Below, piece after piece: positions 52,485 to 61,952 of a DNA stretch of 64,000 nucleotides. The DNA comes from Viridibacterium sediminicola. GTDB taxonomy: Bacteria > Pseudomonadota > Gammaproteobacteria > Burkholderiales > Rhodocyclaceae. The position numbers and the translations under genes were made by a program. The notes beneath the pieces are model-generated. The model worked only from the letters and a program-made list of their open reading frames with translations, did no database searches and was not told the DNA's origin. The number at the start of each line of letters is the position of its first letter. The stretch's first letter is position 1. The stretch spans positions 20,768 through 84,767 of the forward strand of contig NZ_JBDIVE010000012.1 in NCBI RefSeq assembly GCF_039631295.1. Reading direction: 5' to 3'.

Positions 52485-53687
52485 ATGCAGCTCTCACGCA
52501 ACCAGATTCAAACCCTCTCCCTCATCGCGGTTTCCATCCTTGCCAATATCACCCTGAGTGGTGGCCGGGTCGCGGCGTCCCTTTTTGTACTCCGGCATGG
52601 CGGTTCGGCGGCGCTGGCGGGCATTGCCTACAGCACTTACAGCCTGATCCCGGCGATCCTGTCACTGCTGATCGGGCGCTGGATCGATCATGTCGGCCCG
52701 CGCCGCGTGATGCGCAGCAGTCAGGCGGCGATGATCATCGGCCTGCTCGCCCCGGCCCTGTTGCCAAGCATCAGCACGGTGTTCCTGTGCGCCCTGGTGT
52801 GCGGTTTCGGCTTTGCCGGCTACCTGCTGGCGGCCAATGTGGCGGTAAGCATGATGCCCTTCGCGCATCCGGGTGAGCGCGTCGGCATGCTCGGCTGGCT
52901 GGCCATGGGCGGCTCGGCCGCTGGCGCTTTCGGGCCGATGGTGGTCGGCTTCGCGATCGACCGTGGCGGCTTTGCGGCGGCCTATGCAGCGATGGCGGTG
53001 ATTGTTGGCGCCAGTCTGCTGCTGTCCTTCTGTGTCGATGTACCGGGCGGCGTGGGTGGCATGGTCAAGGCGCCCGGCAAGGGTGGCAGCAGCGTGGTGC
53101 GCGATGTGTTCTCCAATCCGCGTCTGCTGCGCATCTACCTGCTGGCGATGGTGGTGTCGATGGGGTACGACGGCTTTGCCTTCATGACCCCGGTGCTGGG
53201 CGAGGAGCGCGGCTTTTCAGCGACGACCATCGGCATGATCATGTCCTGCTTCGCGGCCGGCACCTTCTGCATGGGCGCACTGCTGCCCTGGCTGTCACGT
53301 CATCTGACGGAATGGCGGATGATGACGATTGCCTTCGGCACCACGGCCGCCGTGTTCATGTTGCTGCCACTGGCCTACAGCGGCTATCTGCAAGGCGCAC
53401 TGGGCTTCGTGTTCGGCTTTGCGGCGGGTGCCGGTCAGCCCAATATTCTCAGCCTGATCTACCGGGCCATGCCCGACAAGGCTGGCGAAGGCGCCGGCCT
53501 GCGTTCGATGATGGGGAATACGGTCGGCATGACGGCGCCCTCGGTGTATGGCGCCGTCGCCGGCTTGTTCGGTGCCGTGCCGGTGTTCATCGGCGTCGGC
53601 TGCGTGGCGGCGATTGCCAGCTGGCAATCGCATCTGGGCTGGAAAAGCCGCGCCCGCCTGACGGCTTCCGCCGCCAGTGAGCGCTGA
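52485..53687 (+). CDS. MFS transporter
   Basis: A 400-residue permease of the major facilitator superfamily with 12 helices, starting MQLSRNQIQTLSLIAVSILANITLSGG; the loop 2-3 motif is GRWIDHVGPRRVMRSSQ. It resembles drug/sugar-efflux type MFS (YfcJ/YnfM-like) but the substrate cannot be told. The ATG at 52485 precedes the first helix; the open frame upstream overlaps DUF4124 and is not used. Convergent with emrB, 12 bp between stops. Confidence 0.85.
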   Translation: MQLSRNQIQTLSLIAVSILANITLSGGRVAASLFVLRHGGSAALAGIAYSTYSLIPAILSLLIGRWIDHVGPRRVMRSSQAAMIIGLLAPALLPSISTVFLCALVCGFGFAGYLLAANVAVSMMPFAHPGERVGMLGWLAMGGSAAGAFGPMVVGFAIDRGGFAAAYAAMAVIVGASLLLSFCVDVPGGVGGMVKAPGKGGSSVVRDVFSNPRLLRIYLLAMVVSMGYDGFAFMTPVLGEERGFSATTIGMIMSCFAAGTFCMGALLPWLSRHLTEWRMMTIAFGTTAAVFMLLPLAYSGYLQGALGFVFGFAAGAGQPNILSLIYRAMPDKAGEGAGLRSMMGNTVGMTAPSVYGAVAGLFGAVPVFIGVGCVAAIASWQSHLGWKSRARLTASAASER

Positions 53688-53699
53688 ACCCGGCGGCGC

Positions 53700-55235
53700 T
53701 CAGTGCGCCGCCGAGGCATCCACCGCACGGGTGGCGCGCGGGCCGATCCAGATGCTGCAGGCCGCCACGAACAAGATCACCGCGATGATCATGAAGATCT
53801 GGTTGGTCGCCAGCATCACGCTCTGCCCGGTCGCCAACTGATCCAGCGAACTGAGCTGGGCCAGACTCGCATTGCCCATGCCGACGATATCGACCTGATT
53901 GAGCGGATTCATGGCAGTCACGATGTCGGCATGATTGCTCTGGATGCGGTCTTCCCAGGAGGCCGTCGCCAGCGAGGTCGCAAATGCGCCGGCCAGGGTC
54001 CGCAGGAAGTTCATCAGCCCGGCGGCCGAGGCGGTTTCGCGCTCCTCCACGCTACCCAGCGCCTGACCGGTCAGCGGCACGAAGAAGAACGGCAGCCCGA
54101 CCCCCATCACCAGCAAGGGCAGCGCAATCTGCCAGTAGGTCATGTCGCTGGTGCCAAAAGCGCGCCACAAACTGACACCCGCCAACCACGACACACCGGC
54201 AAAGACCAAGGCGCGCGAATCGATCTTGGTCGACAGAATCGCCGCAAAAGGCGCGCAGAGCACCGCCAGCACGCCGCTCCAGGCCGTGGTCATGCCGGCC
54301 CAGGTGGCGGTATAGCCCATGTACTGCTGTAGCCACATCGGCGTCAGCACGTTCAGACCGAAGAAGGCGCCAAACGCCAGCACCAGGGTGAACACGCCGG
54401 TGGAGTAGCCTGCGTGGCGGAACACGCGCAGATCGACGATGGGATGCTCCTCGGTCAGCTCCCAGATCATGAAGGCCACAAAACCAATGGCCGCGATGAT
54501 CGACAGCGCAATGATGATCGGCGAGGAGAACCAGTCCAGATTCTTGCCTTCATCGAGCATGATCTGCAGCGCGCCCACCCAGATCACCAGCAAGCCCAGG
54601 CCCACGGTGTCGATCGGCGTCTTCTCCAGCGCCGACTCGTAGCGCTTGAGCAGGCCCCAGGCAAACCAGGCGCAGATCAGCGCAATCGGCACATTGATGA
54701 AGAAGATCCACGACCAGTGCGCCTGATCACAGATGACGCCGCCCACAATCGGGCCGAGCACCGGTGCCACCAGGGTCGTCATCGCCCACAAAGCGGTTGC
54801 CAGAGCGGCTTTGTCCTTGGGGAAGATACGCAGCAACAAGGTCTGCGACAGTGGCATCAGCGGGCCTCCGGAAAGACCTTGCAGCACCCGCCCAGCCACC
54901 AGCACGCCCAGCGAATTGGACAGCCCGCAGAGCATCGAGGAGATGCCGAACAAGGCCATCGACGAGACGAACACGCGCACCGCACCGTAACGCCCGGCCA
55001 GCCAGCCAGTGAGCGGCACGGTGATGGCTTCGGCCACCGCGTAGGAGGTGATGACCCAGGTGCCCTGGCTACTGGTCACCCCCAGCGCGCCAGCGATGGT
55101 GGCGACCGAGACATTGGCGATGGTCATGTCCAGCACGGCAATGAAGTTCGCCAGCGCCAGCACCAGGGCGGCGATGAACAGCATGCCGCCGCGCAGCGGC
55201 TGTTCGCCATTGGGAAGAAGCGATTGCGTGGGCAT
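53700..55235 (-). CDS. emrB: EmrB-type DHA2 multidrug efflux permease
   Basis: A 511-residue, 14-helix MFS permease of the DHA2 family. The conserved motif LDMTIANVSVATIAGAL (helix 1) and GWLAGRYGAVRVFVSS (loop 2-3) are present, with motif C in helix 5 (APVLGPIVGG). It exports hydrophobic compounds together with EmrA and the outer-membrane protein. It follows emrA by 8 bp in one operon. Confidence 0.93.
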   Translation of the reverse strand: MPTQSLLPNGEQPLRGGMLFIAALVLALANFIAVLDMTIANVSVATIAGALGVTSSQGTWVITSYAVAEAITVPLTGWLAGRYGAVRVFVSSMALFGISSMLCGLSNSLGVLVAGRVLQGLSGGPLMPLSQTLLLRIFPKDKAALATALWAMTTLVAPVLGPIVGGVICDQAHWSWIFFINVPIALICAWFAWGLLKRYESALEKTPIDTVGLGLLVIWVGALQIMLDEGKNLDWFSSPIIIALSIIAAIGFVAFMIWELTEEHPIVDLRVFRHAGYSTGVFTLVLAFGAFFGLNVLTPMWLQQYMGYTATWAGMTTAWSGVLAVLCAPFAAILSTKIDSRALVFAGVSWLAGVSLWRAFGTSDMTYWQIALPLLVMGVGLPFFFVPLTGQALGSVEERETASAAGLMNFLRTLAGAFATSLATASWEDRIQSNHADIVTAMNPLNQVDIVGMGNASLAQLSSLDQLATGQSVMLATNQIFMIIAVILFVAACSIWIGPRATRAVDASAAH

Positions 55236-55243
55236 GGTGGGCC

Positions 55244-56416
55244 TCAGTTACGCACAAGGGTGTTGCTACGGGTATCGATATTCGCGTGCATCGACAGTCC
55301 AACCTGCAGCGGGTGGCTCACCAGATCCTGCGGATCGATCTCGATACGCACCGGCAAGCGCTGCACAACCTTGATCCAGTTACCGCTGGCGTTCTGTGCC
55401 GGAATTGCCGCAAAGGCCGCACCGGTGCCACCGGCAAAACCTGCAACCGTGCCGTGATAGACCACATCGTCACCGTACAGATCGGCGCGCAGTTCAACGC
55501 GCTGGCCGGCGCGCACCTGCTTGAGCTGCACTTCCTTGTAGTTGGCATCAACGTGGATCTGAGCGACCGGCACCACACTCAGCAAGGTCGCACCCGCCTG
55601 CACGCGCTGCCCCACCTGCACCTGGCGGCGAGCGATCACGCCATCGACCGGCGCACGCACCACGGTACGCTCCAGATCGACGCGCGCCTGGTCACGACGT
55701 GCCCGTGCCAGCGCCACTTCCGGATTGCTCTCCAGCGTGGCGTTGTCGATCAGCACCGTATTGGCGCTACGCGAACCGACTGCGCTTTCACGATTGGCAC
55801 GCGCCTGCTCGACGCTGGCGCGCGCCACTTCCAGATTTGCCTTGGCAGTGGTGAAGGCGTTCTGTGCACGCGTCAGCTCGTCACCCGAGACCGAGCCGGA
55901 GGCCGACAAGGCCGAGCGACGCTGCAAGTCGATACGTGCGCGGTCAAAATCGGACTGCGCGACCTCCAGCTGCCCCTGCGCGCGCTGCGCCTCGGCATCG
56001 CGGGCGGCGATCTGCGCGCGCAAGCCGGTGTCATTGGCTTCAAAGCCGCGCACCTTGCGCACTGCACGGCCGTATTCGGCCTCGGCCTCGGCCAGCTTGA
56101 GGCGTGCATCGGTGTCATCGATCACCACCAGCACATCGCCGCGCTTGACCGCTTGCGTATCGTTGACCGCCACCTGGCGCACCGTACCACCGACCGCCGG
56201 CGTCACCTGGGCGATCTCGGCGGCCGCATAGGCATTGTCGGTGCTCACGATGTAGCGGGCATACGTCCCCCAGTAGGTGCCATAACCAATGCCGGCCAGG
56301 GCCACAACGCCGGCCAGCAGGGCAAACATGACGCGGCGACGGCCGGTATTGGTGGCTTGCGCCGGCGCGGGCGACTGGGGAGCGATGAGGTGTTCTGCGG
56401 GTTCGATCTTGGACAT
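55244..56416 (-). CDS. emrA: EmrA-type membrane fusion protein
   Basis: A 390-residue HlyD/EmrA adaptor: one N-terminal membrane helix (about 28-50), a lipoyl half (DNAYAAAEIAQVTPAVGGTVRQVAVNDTQAVKRGDVLV), a long coiled-coil hairpin rich in Ala/Arg/Glu (100-240), then the second lipoyl half and beta-barrel (VRAPVDGVIARRQVQVGQRV). It bridges EmrB and the outer-membrane channel. 49 bp downstream of the OMF gene. Confidence 0.93.
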   Translation of the reverse strand: MSKIEPAEHLIAPQSPAPAQATNTGRRRVMFALLAGVVALAGIGYGTYWGTYARYIVSTDNAYAAAEIAQVTPAVGGTVRQVAVNDTQAVKRGDVLVVIDDTDARLKLAEAEAEYGRAVRKVRGFEANDTGLRAQIAARDAEAQRAQGQLEVAQSDFDRARIDLQRRSALSASGSVSGDELTRAQNAFTTAKANLEVARASVEQARANRESAVGSRSANTVLIDNATLESNPEVALARARRDQARVDLERTVVRAPVDGVIARRQVQVGQRVQAGATLLSVVPVAQIHVDANYKEVQLKQVRAGQRVELRADLYGDDVVYHGTVAGFAGGTGAAFAAIPAQNASGNWIKVVQRLPVRIEIDPQDLVSHPLQVGLSMHANIDTRSNTLVRN

Positions 56417-56465
56417 GATGAGTTCCTTGGATTCAGATATTCAGACTGTTCGGGGTGGGCGTGCA

Positions 56466-57902
56466 TCAGCTGAGGCGGTAACCGCCGCCCAGCGCGCGGA
56501 TCAGGGCAACATCGAGGCTGAAGGCGCGCGATTGCATGTCGGTCAGGCTGCGCAGATTGCTCAGCAAGCTGTCTTCGGCGCTGAGCACGTCGAGATAGGT
56601 CGACAAGCCGCCCTCGTAGCGATTGCGGGCGATCTGCCAGGCCTGGCGTGCTGCTTCCACCGCCTGGTTGGCGCTGGCCAGCTGGGCGCCCAGGGCGCGC
56701 TGGCTGGTGGCCGCATCGGCGACGTCATGCAGGGCCTGGGTCACCGTGGAGTCATAGTTGGCAACTGCTTCGTCGTAGTCAGCATGGCGGCTGCGGTAAT
56801 TGGCTTGCAGGCGCCCACTGCTGAAGATCGGCAAGGAAATCGCCGGCCCCACGCTACCGGTGTCCGAACCCGACTTGCCCAGCTTGTCCAGCCCCAGCGA
56901 CTGCACGCCGATGAAGGCGGTCAGATTCACATTCGGGTAGAACTCGGCCTTGGCCCCGTCAATACGGCTGGCCGCCGCCTCGGCACGCAAGCGCGCCGCC
57001 ACCACGTCCGGGCGACGCCCCAGAAGATTGAGCGCCAGTTGCGGCGGCAAACCCGGGGTGCGATTGAGTTCGATACTCGGACGCTGGATGCTCAGGCCGC
57101 GATCCGGGCCGGCGCCCATCAGTGCCGCCAGCTGGTTGCGCTGCAGGGCGATCTGCTCTTCCAGCGCCAGCACGTCACCCCGCGCGGAGGCCTGGCGGGC
57201 TTCAGCCTGGCGCACGGCACCCAGGGTTTCCATGCCGTTATCGAAACGCTCGCGCATCAGCTTCGCTGTCTTGCTGCGCACTTCCAGCGCGGCCACCGTA
57301 GTGTCATGGGCGGCAAACTGTCTGGCCAGTTCGGCATAGGCCGAGCTGATCGAAGCGCTGAGCACCAGGCGGGCCTGCGCCGCTTCGGCGCGCTGCGCTT
57401 CGCGCTCCGATGACGCGGCTGCCAGCGCGGCATGGTTGCGGCCCCAGAAATCCAGCTCCCAGCTCAGATCCAGCGTCGCCCGGCCGTAGTCGTTCCAGCC
57501 TTGCGGCAGCGAACTACGCGGCGTCAGGTAGTTGTAGCTCTGCTTTTCCTCGGTGATCGACAGATTGCCATTGAGCTGCGGACCATTGGCGGCATTCGCC
57601 GTCTGCACGGCCGCCTCGGCACGGCGCAAGCGCGCCAGCGCCACGCGCATGCTCGGCGCGCCGTCCACCGCTTCGAGGATCAGGCTGTTGAGCTGGCTGT
57701 CGCCATACGACTGCCACCAGGTTTCAACCGGCCAGTCCTGCACCGGCGCGGCCAGACTCTGGCTGCTCGCCCAGGCTTCCGCCGGCTTGATCTGCGGACC
57801 CGCCGCAAGTTCGGGCAGCTGGGCACAAGCGCCCAACAGCAAGCTCGCCACCAGCGCCAGAGGGCGCAGGACAGGCAATCTGATCGGGGAATGCGTGCTC
57901 AT
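56466..57902 (-). CDS. NodT-family outer-membrane efflux lipoprotein
   Basis: A 478-residue TolC-like channel protein: lipobox LLLGAC (Cys26), then paired helical repeats with AYAELARQF and SLPIFSSGRLQANYRSRHADYDEAV, the conserved beta-strand/hairpin region. NodT/OprM-type proteins supply the outer-membrane exit for EmrAB. It is the first gene of the operon, opposite the TetR regulator, and has TAAGGAGTG just before its start. Confidence 0.93.
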   Translation of the reverse strand: MSTHSPIRLPVLRPLALVASLLLGACAQLPELAAGPQIKPAEAWASSQSLAAPVQDWPVETWWQSYGDSQLNSLILEAVDGAPSMRVALARLRRAEAAVQTANAANGPQLNGNLSITEEKQSYNYLTPRSSLPQGWNDYGRATLDLSWELDFWGRNHAALAAASSEREAQRAEAAQARLVLSASISSAYAELARQFAAHDTTVAALEVRSKTAKLMRERFDNGMETLGAVRQAEARQASARGDVLALEEQIALQRNQLAALMGAGPDRGLSIQRPSIELNRTPGLPPQLALNLLGRRPDVVAARLRAEAAASRIDGAKAEFYPNVNLTAFIGVQSLGLDKLGKSGSDTGSVGPAISLPIFSSGRLQANYRSRHADYDEAVANYDSTVTQALHDVADAATSQRALGAQLASANQAVEAARQAWQIARNRYEGGLSTYLDVLSAEDSLLSNLRSLTDMQSRAFSLDVALIRALGGGYRLS

Positions 57903-57920
57903 TGTTTAACACTCCTTAAC

Positions 57921-57941
57921 TGAACCGTACTGTATGGTTAT
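57921..57941. promoter_or_regulatory. Palindromic TetR operator between efflux operon and regulator
   Basis: AACCGTAC-T-GTATGGTT is a 17-bp palindrome with one mismatch, flanked by AT-rich sequence. It lies about 20 bp upstream of the efflux-operon start codon, near the predicted -10 region, and fits repression by the TetR protein encoded at 58009. Confidence 0.7.
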
Positions 57942-57948
57942 ATCTTAA

Positions 57949-57969
57949 TTGACATTTTGCGCTTGTCAA
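57949..57969. promoter_or_regulatory. Divergent -35 elements
   Basis: TTGACA on the plus strand (57949-57954) and TGTCAA, a minus-strand TTGACA (57964-57969), form an inverted repeat. Each can serve as the -35 element of one of the two divergent promoters: plus-strand tetR with a poor -10, minus-strand efflux operon with TAAGAT at 57942-57947. Confidence 0.5.
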
Positions 57970-58008
57970 GCAAAACTGTACGAGTGAGTTCAAAAAAGGA
58001 AGCGCAGC

Positions 58009-58620
58009 ATGCGCATCAAAACGGAAACAAAACGACAAGCCATCATCAATGTGGCGCGCCAAGCCTTTGACGAAGCGGGTTTCGAGGCAACCTCCATGTC
58101 CGGCATCGCCGCCCGCCTGGGTGGATCGAAAGGCACGCTGTACAGCTACTTCGCGTCAAAAGAAGAATTATTCGTGGCCGTGGTTCGCCAGATTGGCGAA
58201 AGCCACATGCAAACGATCTTCAGCGGACTCGATCCCCAGCAGGACCTGCAGAGCAGCTTGCAAAGGTTCGGAGAGCGCATGCTCGGCGCGATCTGCCTGC
58301 CGGAAATCATCCATGCCTACCGCAACATCATGGCTGAATCGGGAAAAAGCGAGGTTGGCCGCCTGTTCCTGGCCAGCGGCCCACAAGAGGGCAAGCGCCA
58401 AGTCGTCGCCTATTTGCAGGCCTGCATGGATCTGGGCAAGTTGCAGCGCGCCGATAGCGCCGTCGCCGCCGAACACTTGATCGCCCTGCTTAAATCGGAA
58501 GTGCATGAACCGCTGCTGTTCGGCGCACGTGCGCCCTTCAGCGCAGCAGAGATCAAGGCGATCGTCGCCCGCGCACTGGGCGCGTTCCTGGCCGCTTACG
58601 GCGCCAAGCCGAACAGCTGA
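58009..58620 (+). CDS. TetR/AcrR-family regulator of the efflux operon
   Basis: A 203-residue TetR-type repressor. The N-terminal helix-turn-helix is clear: FEATSMSGIAARLGGSKGTLYSYFASKEELF (about residues 25-55). The C-terminal ligand domain has no known signature. It is divergent from the NodT-EmrA-EmrB operon, with a palindromic operator between them, so it probably represses the operon until an inducer binds. Confidence 0.93.
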   Translation: MRIKTETKRQAIINVARQAFDEAGFEATSMSGIAARLGGSKGTLYSYFASKEELFVAVVRQIGESHMQTIFSGLDPQQDLQSSLQRFGERMLGAICLPEIIHAYRNIMAESGKSEVGRLFLASGPQEGKRQVVAYLQACMDLGKLQRADSAVAAEHLIALLKSEVHEPLLFGARAPFSAAEIKAIVARALGAFLAAYGAKPNS

Positions 58621-58635
58621 GCGCTGCCGAGCGCC

Positions 58636-60222
58636 TCAATCCGCAACATGCCGCGCCTGGCGCAAGCGCTTGGTCGCCATCGGCTGGGGTGCCGCACGGT
58701 CACCCAGCAAACCACTCAGGCAGCGCGGATTCGAACGCGCACCGCTGTCGAGGTAATCCGCCCGCAGCAGTTGCCGGACGTGTTCGCGCTCTTCGCCACG
58801 CTGCGTGGTGAAATAATCAAACAAGGCATCGAGCAGCACTTCCGGCCTCAGCCCGCTGGTTTTGCCGGCGGTGTCCGGGTGCCATTGCCATAGCCAATCC
58901 GCAAACGCCAGGAAAGCGCCAAACGCCGACGGTCCCTGGCAGAGCATGGCCATCGCCCGCTTGAAGCGCCCCGAATTGGCCAGCAGATCCCAGTAGCGCG
59001 CCAGGCGCTTGAAGCGCTGCATGGTCGCCGCGTCCACCGCCGCAGTCTGCAGCACGGTATAGGGCGGCGTCTCTTCATAGAGCATGCCGAAAGCCGCGGT
59101 ATGGCGTGCAATCGGCGTGCCGCGCAGCCGTTTGAGCACACCGAGCTGGATCTCATGCGGGCCGATCGCATAGAGCTGGTCGAAGCCCGCGGCGAAGCTC
59201 TCCAGGCTCTCGCCCGGCAAGCCGAAGATCAGGTCGGTGTGCAGATGGGCATGGCTCTCCTGTAGCAGCCATTGCAGATTGGCCAGCGTCCTCGCCGTAT
59301 CCTGGCGGCGCGAGATAGTTTGCTGCACCTCGGGGTTGAAGCTCTGGATGCCGATCTCGAACTGCAGCACGCCCGGCGGGAAGCGCGCGATCATCGCCTT
59401 GAGGCGCTCCGGCAAGTGATCAGGCACCAGCTCGAAATGCAGGAACAGGCCTTCGTCGAGACGCTCCAGGAAGAACTGCAGCACGCGCAGCGAGGCTTCG
59501 ATCTTCAGATTGAAGGTACGGTCGACAAACTTGAAGTGCCGCGCGCCACGCGCATAGAGCCGGTCCAGCTCGCCCAGAAAGAAATCGAGATCGAAAGCCC
59601 AGGCGGTCTTGTCCAGCGCGCTGAGGCAGAACTCGCACTTGAACGGGCAACCACGCGAAGCTTCGACATAGAGCAGGCGATGCGCCAGATCCTCAGCGCT
59701 GAATTCGGCGTAAGGCAGCTCGATTTCATCGAGCGGCGGCTGTTCGCCGGCAATCACTTTCTGCAGCGGCTGCGGACCGTGGATCAGCGCACGGCACAGC
59801 TTGGGGAAGCTCACATCGCCCCAGCCGGTGATCAGGTGGTCGGCCAGCTGCACGATCTCCTGCTGCTGCCACTCGTGGCTCAGCTCCGGCCCGCCCAGCA
59901 CGATTTTCAGCGTCGGCCGCGCTGCTTTGAGCAGGCGCACCACCGCCGTGGTCTGCGCAAGATTCCAGATATAAACGCCAAAGCCGATGATCTGCCGCCC
60001 CTCGCCTGCCGGCAGCTCGGCCAGCAGCGCCGCGGCAATCTCCTGCGGCGGTCGCGCAATGGTGAATTCGCGCAGCAGGCTGCAGGCGCGCAGATCCTCG
60101 CCGCCGTGGCGGGCCATATTGGCAAGCAGGTAGCGCAGCCCCAGCGAGGCGTGAATGTACTTGGCGTTGAGCGTGCTGAGGATGATGCAGGCGCGCGGCG
60201 GCGGAGTGAGTTCCCGGGACAT
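58636..60222 (-). CDS. B12-binding-domain radical SAM protein
   Basis: A 528-residue protein. N-terminal cobalamin-binding-like domain (about 1-150: CIILSTLNAKYIHASLGLRYL, IIGFGVYIWN), then a radical SAM domain with CPFKCEFC (about residues 196-203) and DLIFGLPGE. The C-terminus has a DUF4080-like extension (LRADYLDSG region). The family is annotated as B12-binding radical SAM; the substrate is unknown. The start at 60222 (MSRELTPPP) is used; the longer frame is not conserved. Confidence 0.87.
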   Translation of the reverse strand: MSRELTPPPRACIILSTLNAKYIHASLGLRYLLANMARHGGEDLRACSLLREFTIARPPQEIAAALLAELPAGEGRQIIGFGVYIWNLAQTTAVVRLLKAARPTLKIVLGGPELSHEWQQQEIVQLADHLITGWGDVSFPKLCRALIHGPQPLQKVIAGEQPPLDEIELPYAEFSAEDLAHRLLYVEASRGCPFKCEFCLSALDKTAWAFDLDFFLGELDRLYARGARHFKFVDRTFNLKIEASLRVLQFFLERLDEGLFLHFELVPDHLPERLKAMIARFPPGVLQFEIGIQSFNPEVQQTISRRQDTARTLANLQWLLQESHAHLHTDLIFGLPGESLESFAAGFDQLYAIGPHEIQLGVLKRLRGTPIARHTAAFGMLYEETPPYTVLQTAAVDAATMQRFKRLARYWDLLANSGRFKRAMAMLCQGPSAFGAFLAFADWLWQWHPDTAGKTSGLRPEVLLDALFDYFTTQRGEEREHVRQLLRADYLDSGARSNPRCLSGLLGDRAAPQPMATKRLRQARHVAD

Positions 60223-60283
60223 CGCCGCATTATCCCTTGAGAGCGGCTGCGGCTGTGCAGCGCCTGCACAGCCGCAGGACGAC

Positions 60284-61867
60284 TCAGCCGTGCAGGCCCT
60301 TGGCCGGCTTGAGACCCAGACGCTTGAGCCAGGCAGGATAATCACGGCTGAGCAGCTCAGCCGCTTCCGTGGTGTACCAGTTGTATTTCACGCGCCGCTC
60401 GTAGGAGACCTGATCGAAACTCGTCCGCGGCTTGCTGTCGCGCGCCGAGAACAGCGGCTTGCCCGTCTGCGGATCATAGAAGCGCGCCCACATCGGCCCG
60501 GCATGCGGATCCGCCTCGAGCACGAAATCAAAGCCGTACTCCAGGGTGCGGTCCTCACGTCGAACGCGCTTGAGTCCGCTGAGCTTGGCCTGGTCGAACC
60601 AGGCCACGGCGTCCTGCACCGCACGCACCACTTCGGCAGAAGGCTGCTCGATGCCCATCAGGAAACGCACCACGTTCACGCTCTCGCTGCCGCTGATCGA
60701 GGGCAGCTCGAAGGCGCGGCCCATCGCCGGCGCCAGCGAATTCTCGTCGTACTGCGCGCACCAGCCGGTCTTCTTGCCGCCGACCACCATCTGCGTCTTG
60801 AGGATCAGCGCCAGACCGCTGTCGTAAGCCAGGCGAGCGCGCTTGGCGTGCAGCGGCGTGACGAAGCTGAAATCACCGCGCAGCGCCGCCACGTCCCGCA
60901 TGATTTCCAGCACATTGGCGATCGCGTCGTCATTGAAGGTGATGCGCGCCTTGTAACCTTGCGGGTTCGGCCAGTATTGCTGCCAGCCGCCATTCGCCAG
61001 CTGGGCCGCCAGCAGGTAGTCCAGACCGCGCTCCACAGACTCCCGGAAGCGCGCCTGCCCGGTCGCCTTGAACGCACGCGCGAGCGCAATCAGCTGCTTG
61101 GTCGTCGAATCATTGTCGATGGTGGACTTGGCCTTGAAGCCACTGAGCGCCGCACGATTGATCGGTTTGCTGAGGCTGACATCGCGCTCGAGCTTGGGCC
61201 AGCCACCGTCTTCGTTCTGATAGCCCAGGATCACCTCGGCCACCGCGATCCCCTCGGGCGTCGCCCAGAACTCCGGCTTCTGCTCGGTCAGATTGGCTTC
61301 CACCACCGCACCGCCGCGGGCAAGACCAATCGTCTTCTTGCTCAAAGGCTCGATGAATGAGGCACTGTAGCGCTGGCGTGCCTTGTCCCATTTGCTGTAG
61401 GCGCCGAGCTGATCGAAGACCCAGAACACCGACACCCACATATTGCCGTTACGCCACTGCGGCGCGACATCGGCACGCACGTTCTGGCCATTGAGCGTGG
61501 CCTCCAGCTGGCCCGCCTTGACGCGCAAGCTTCGCCCGCCAATGCTGTAGCTGGCACTTTGCTGCGCAGCATCGAGCTGCACTTCGCCCCCCAGGTTGAG
61601 CATCAACTCGCTAATCGGCGCAAAGATGCGCTCACCCGGCAGCAGTTCAGGCTGGGTGTAGAAGCCCTCTTCCAGCTCCTGATACGCGCCATCGATCGAA
61701 TAATTCGGCTCACCGATGATCAGCGAAACCGTCTTGAGTACGCCGTCGCTACGGCTCGGTGAGCTGCCCGAGGGCGGCGCGGGTACGGCTGGCGCGGCAG
61801 ACTGGGCAAGCAGCACGGACGGGAATACGGCCAGCATCACGCTGAGCACGAGGGGCTTGGATAGCAT
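60284..61867 (-). CDS. Pectate lyase, PL10-type, with N-terminal extra domain
   Basis: A 527-residue secreted lyase. Signal peptide (cleavage after LLAQS), then an N-terminal region (to about 170) resembling a copper-amine-oxidase N-like domain (LMLNLGGEVQLDAAQQSASYSIGGRSL), then the PL10 alpha/alpha-toroid catalytic domain with NEDGGWPKLERD, STIDNDSTTKQLIALARAF, ANGGWQQYWPN and KKTGWCAQYDENSLAPAMGRAFELPS. PL10 enzymes cleave polygalacturonate. It is 13 kb from the other pectin genes. Confidence 0.88.
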   Translation of the reverse strand: MLSKPLVLSVMLAVFPSVLLAQSAAPAVPAPPSGSSPSRSDGVLKTVSLIIGEPNYSIDGAYQELEEGFYTQPELLPGERIFAPISELMLNLGGEVQLDAAQQSASYSIGGRSLRVKAGQLEATLNGQNVRADVAPQWRNGNMWVSVFWVFDQLGAYSKWDKARQRYSASFIEPLSKKTIGLARGGAVVEANLTEQKPEFWATPEGIAVAEVILGYQNEDGGWPKLERDVSLSKPINRAALSGFKAKSTIDNDSTTKQLIALARAFKATGQARFRESVERGLDYLLAAQLANGGWQQYWPNPQGYKARITFNDDAIANVLEIMRDVAALRGDFSFVTPLHAKRARLAYDSGLALILKTQMVVGGKKTGWCAQYDENSLAPAMGRAFELPSISGSESVNVVRFLMGIEQPSAEVVRAVQDAVAWFDQAKLSGLKRVRREDRTLEYGFDFVLEADPHAGPMWARFYDPQTGKPLFSARDSKPRTSFDQVSYERRVKYNWYTTEAAELLSRDYPAWLKRLGLKPAKGLHG

Positions 61868-61952
61868 GCGGTTCTCTCTCCTGAGTCATGACAGGCAAAC
61901 TAGGGTTTACCCTAGCACGAAGAGACTGCAGCCCCCTGGCCGGCTGTCTGCG

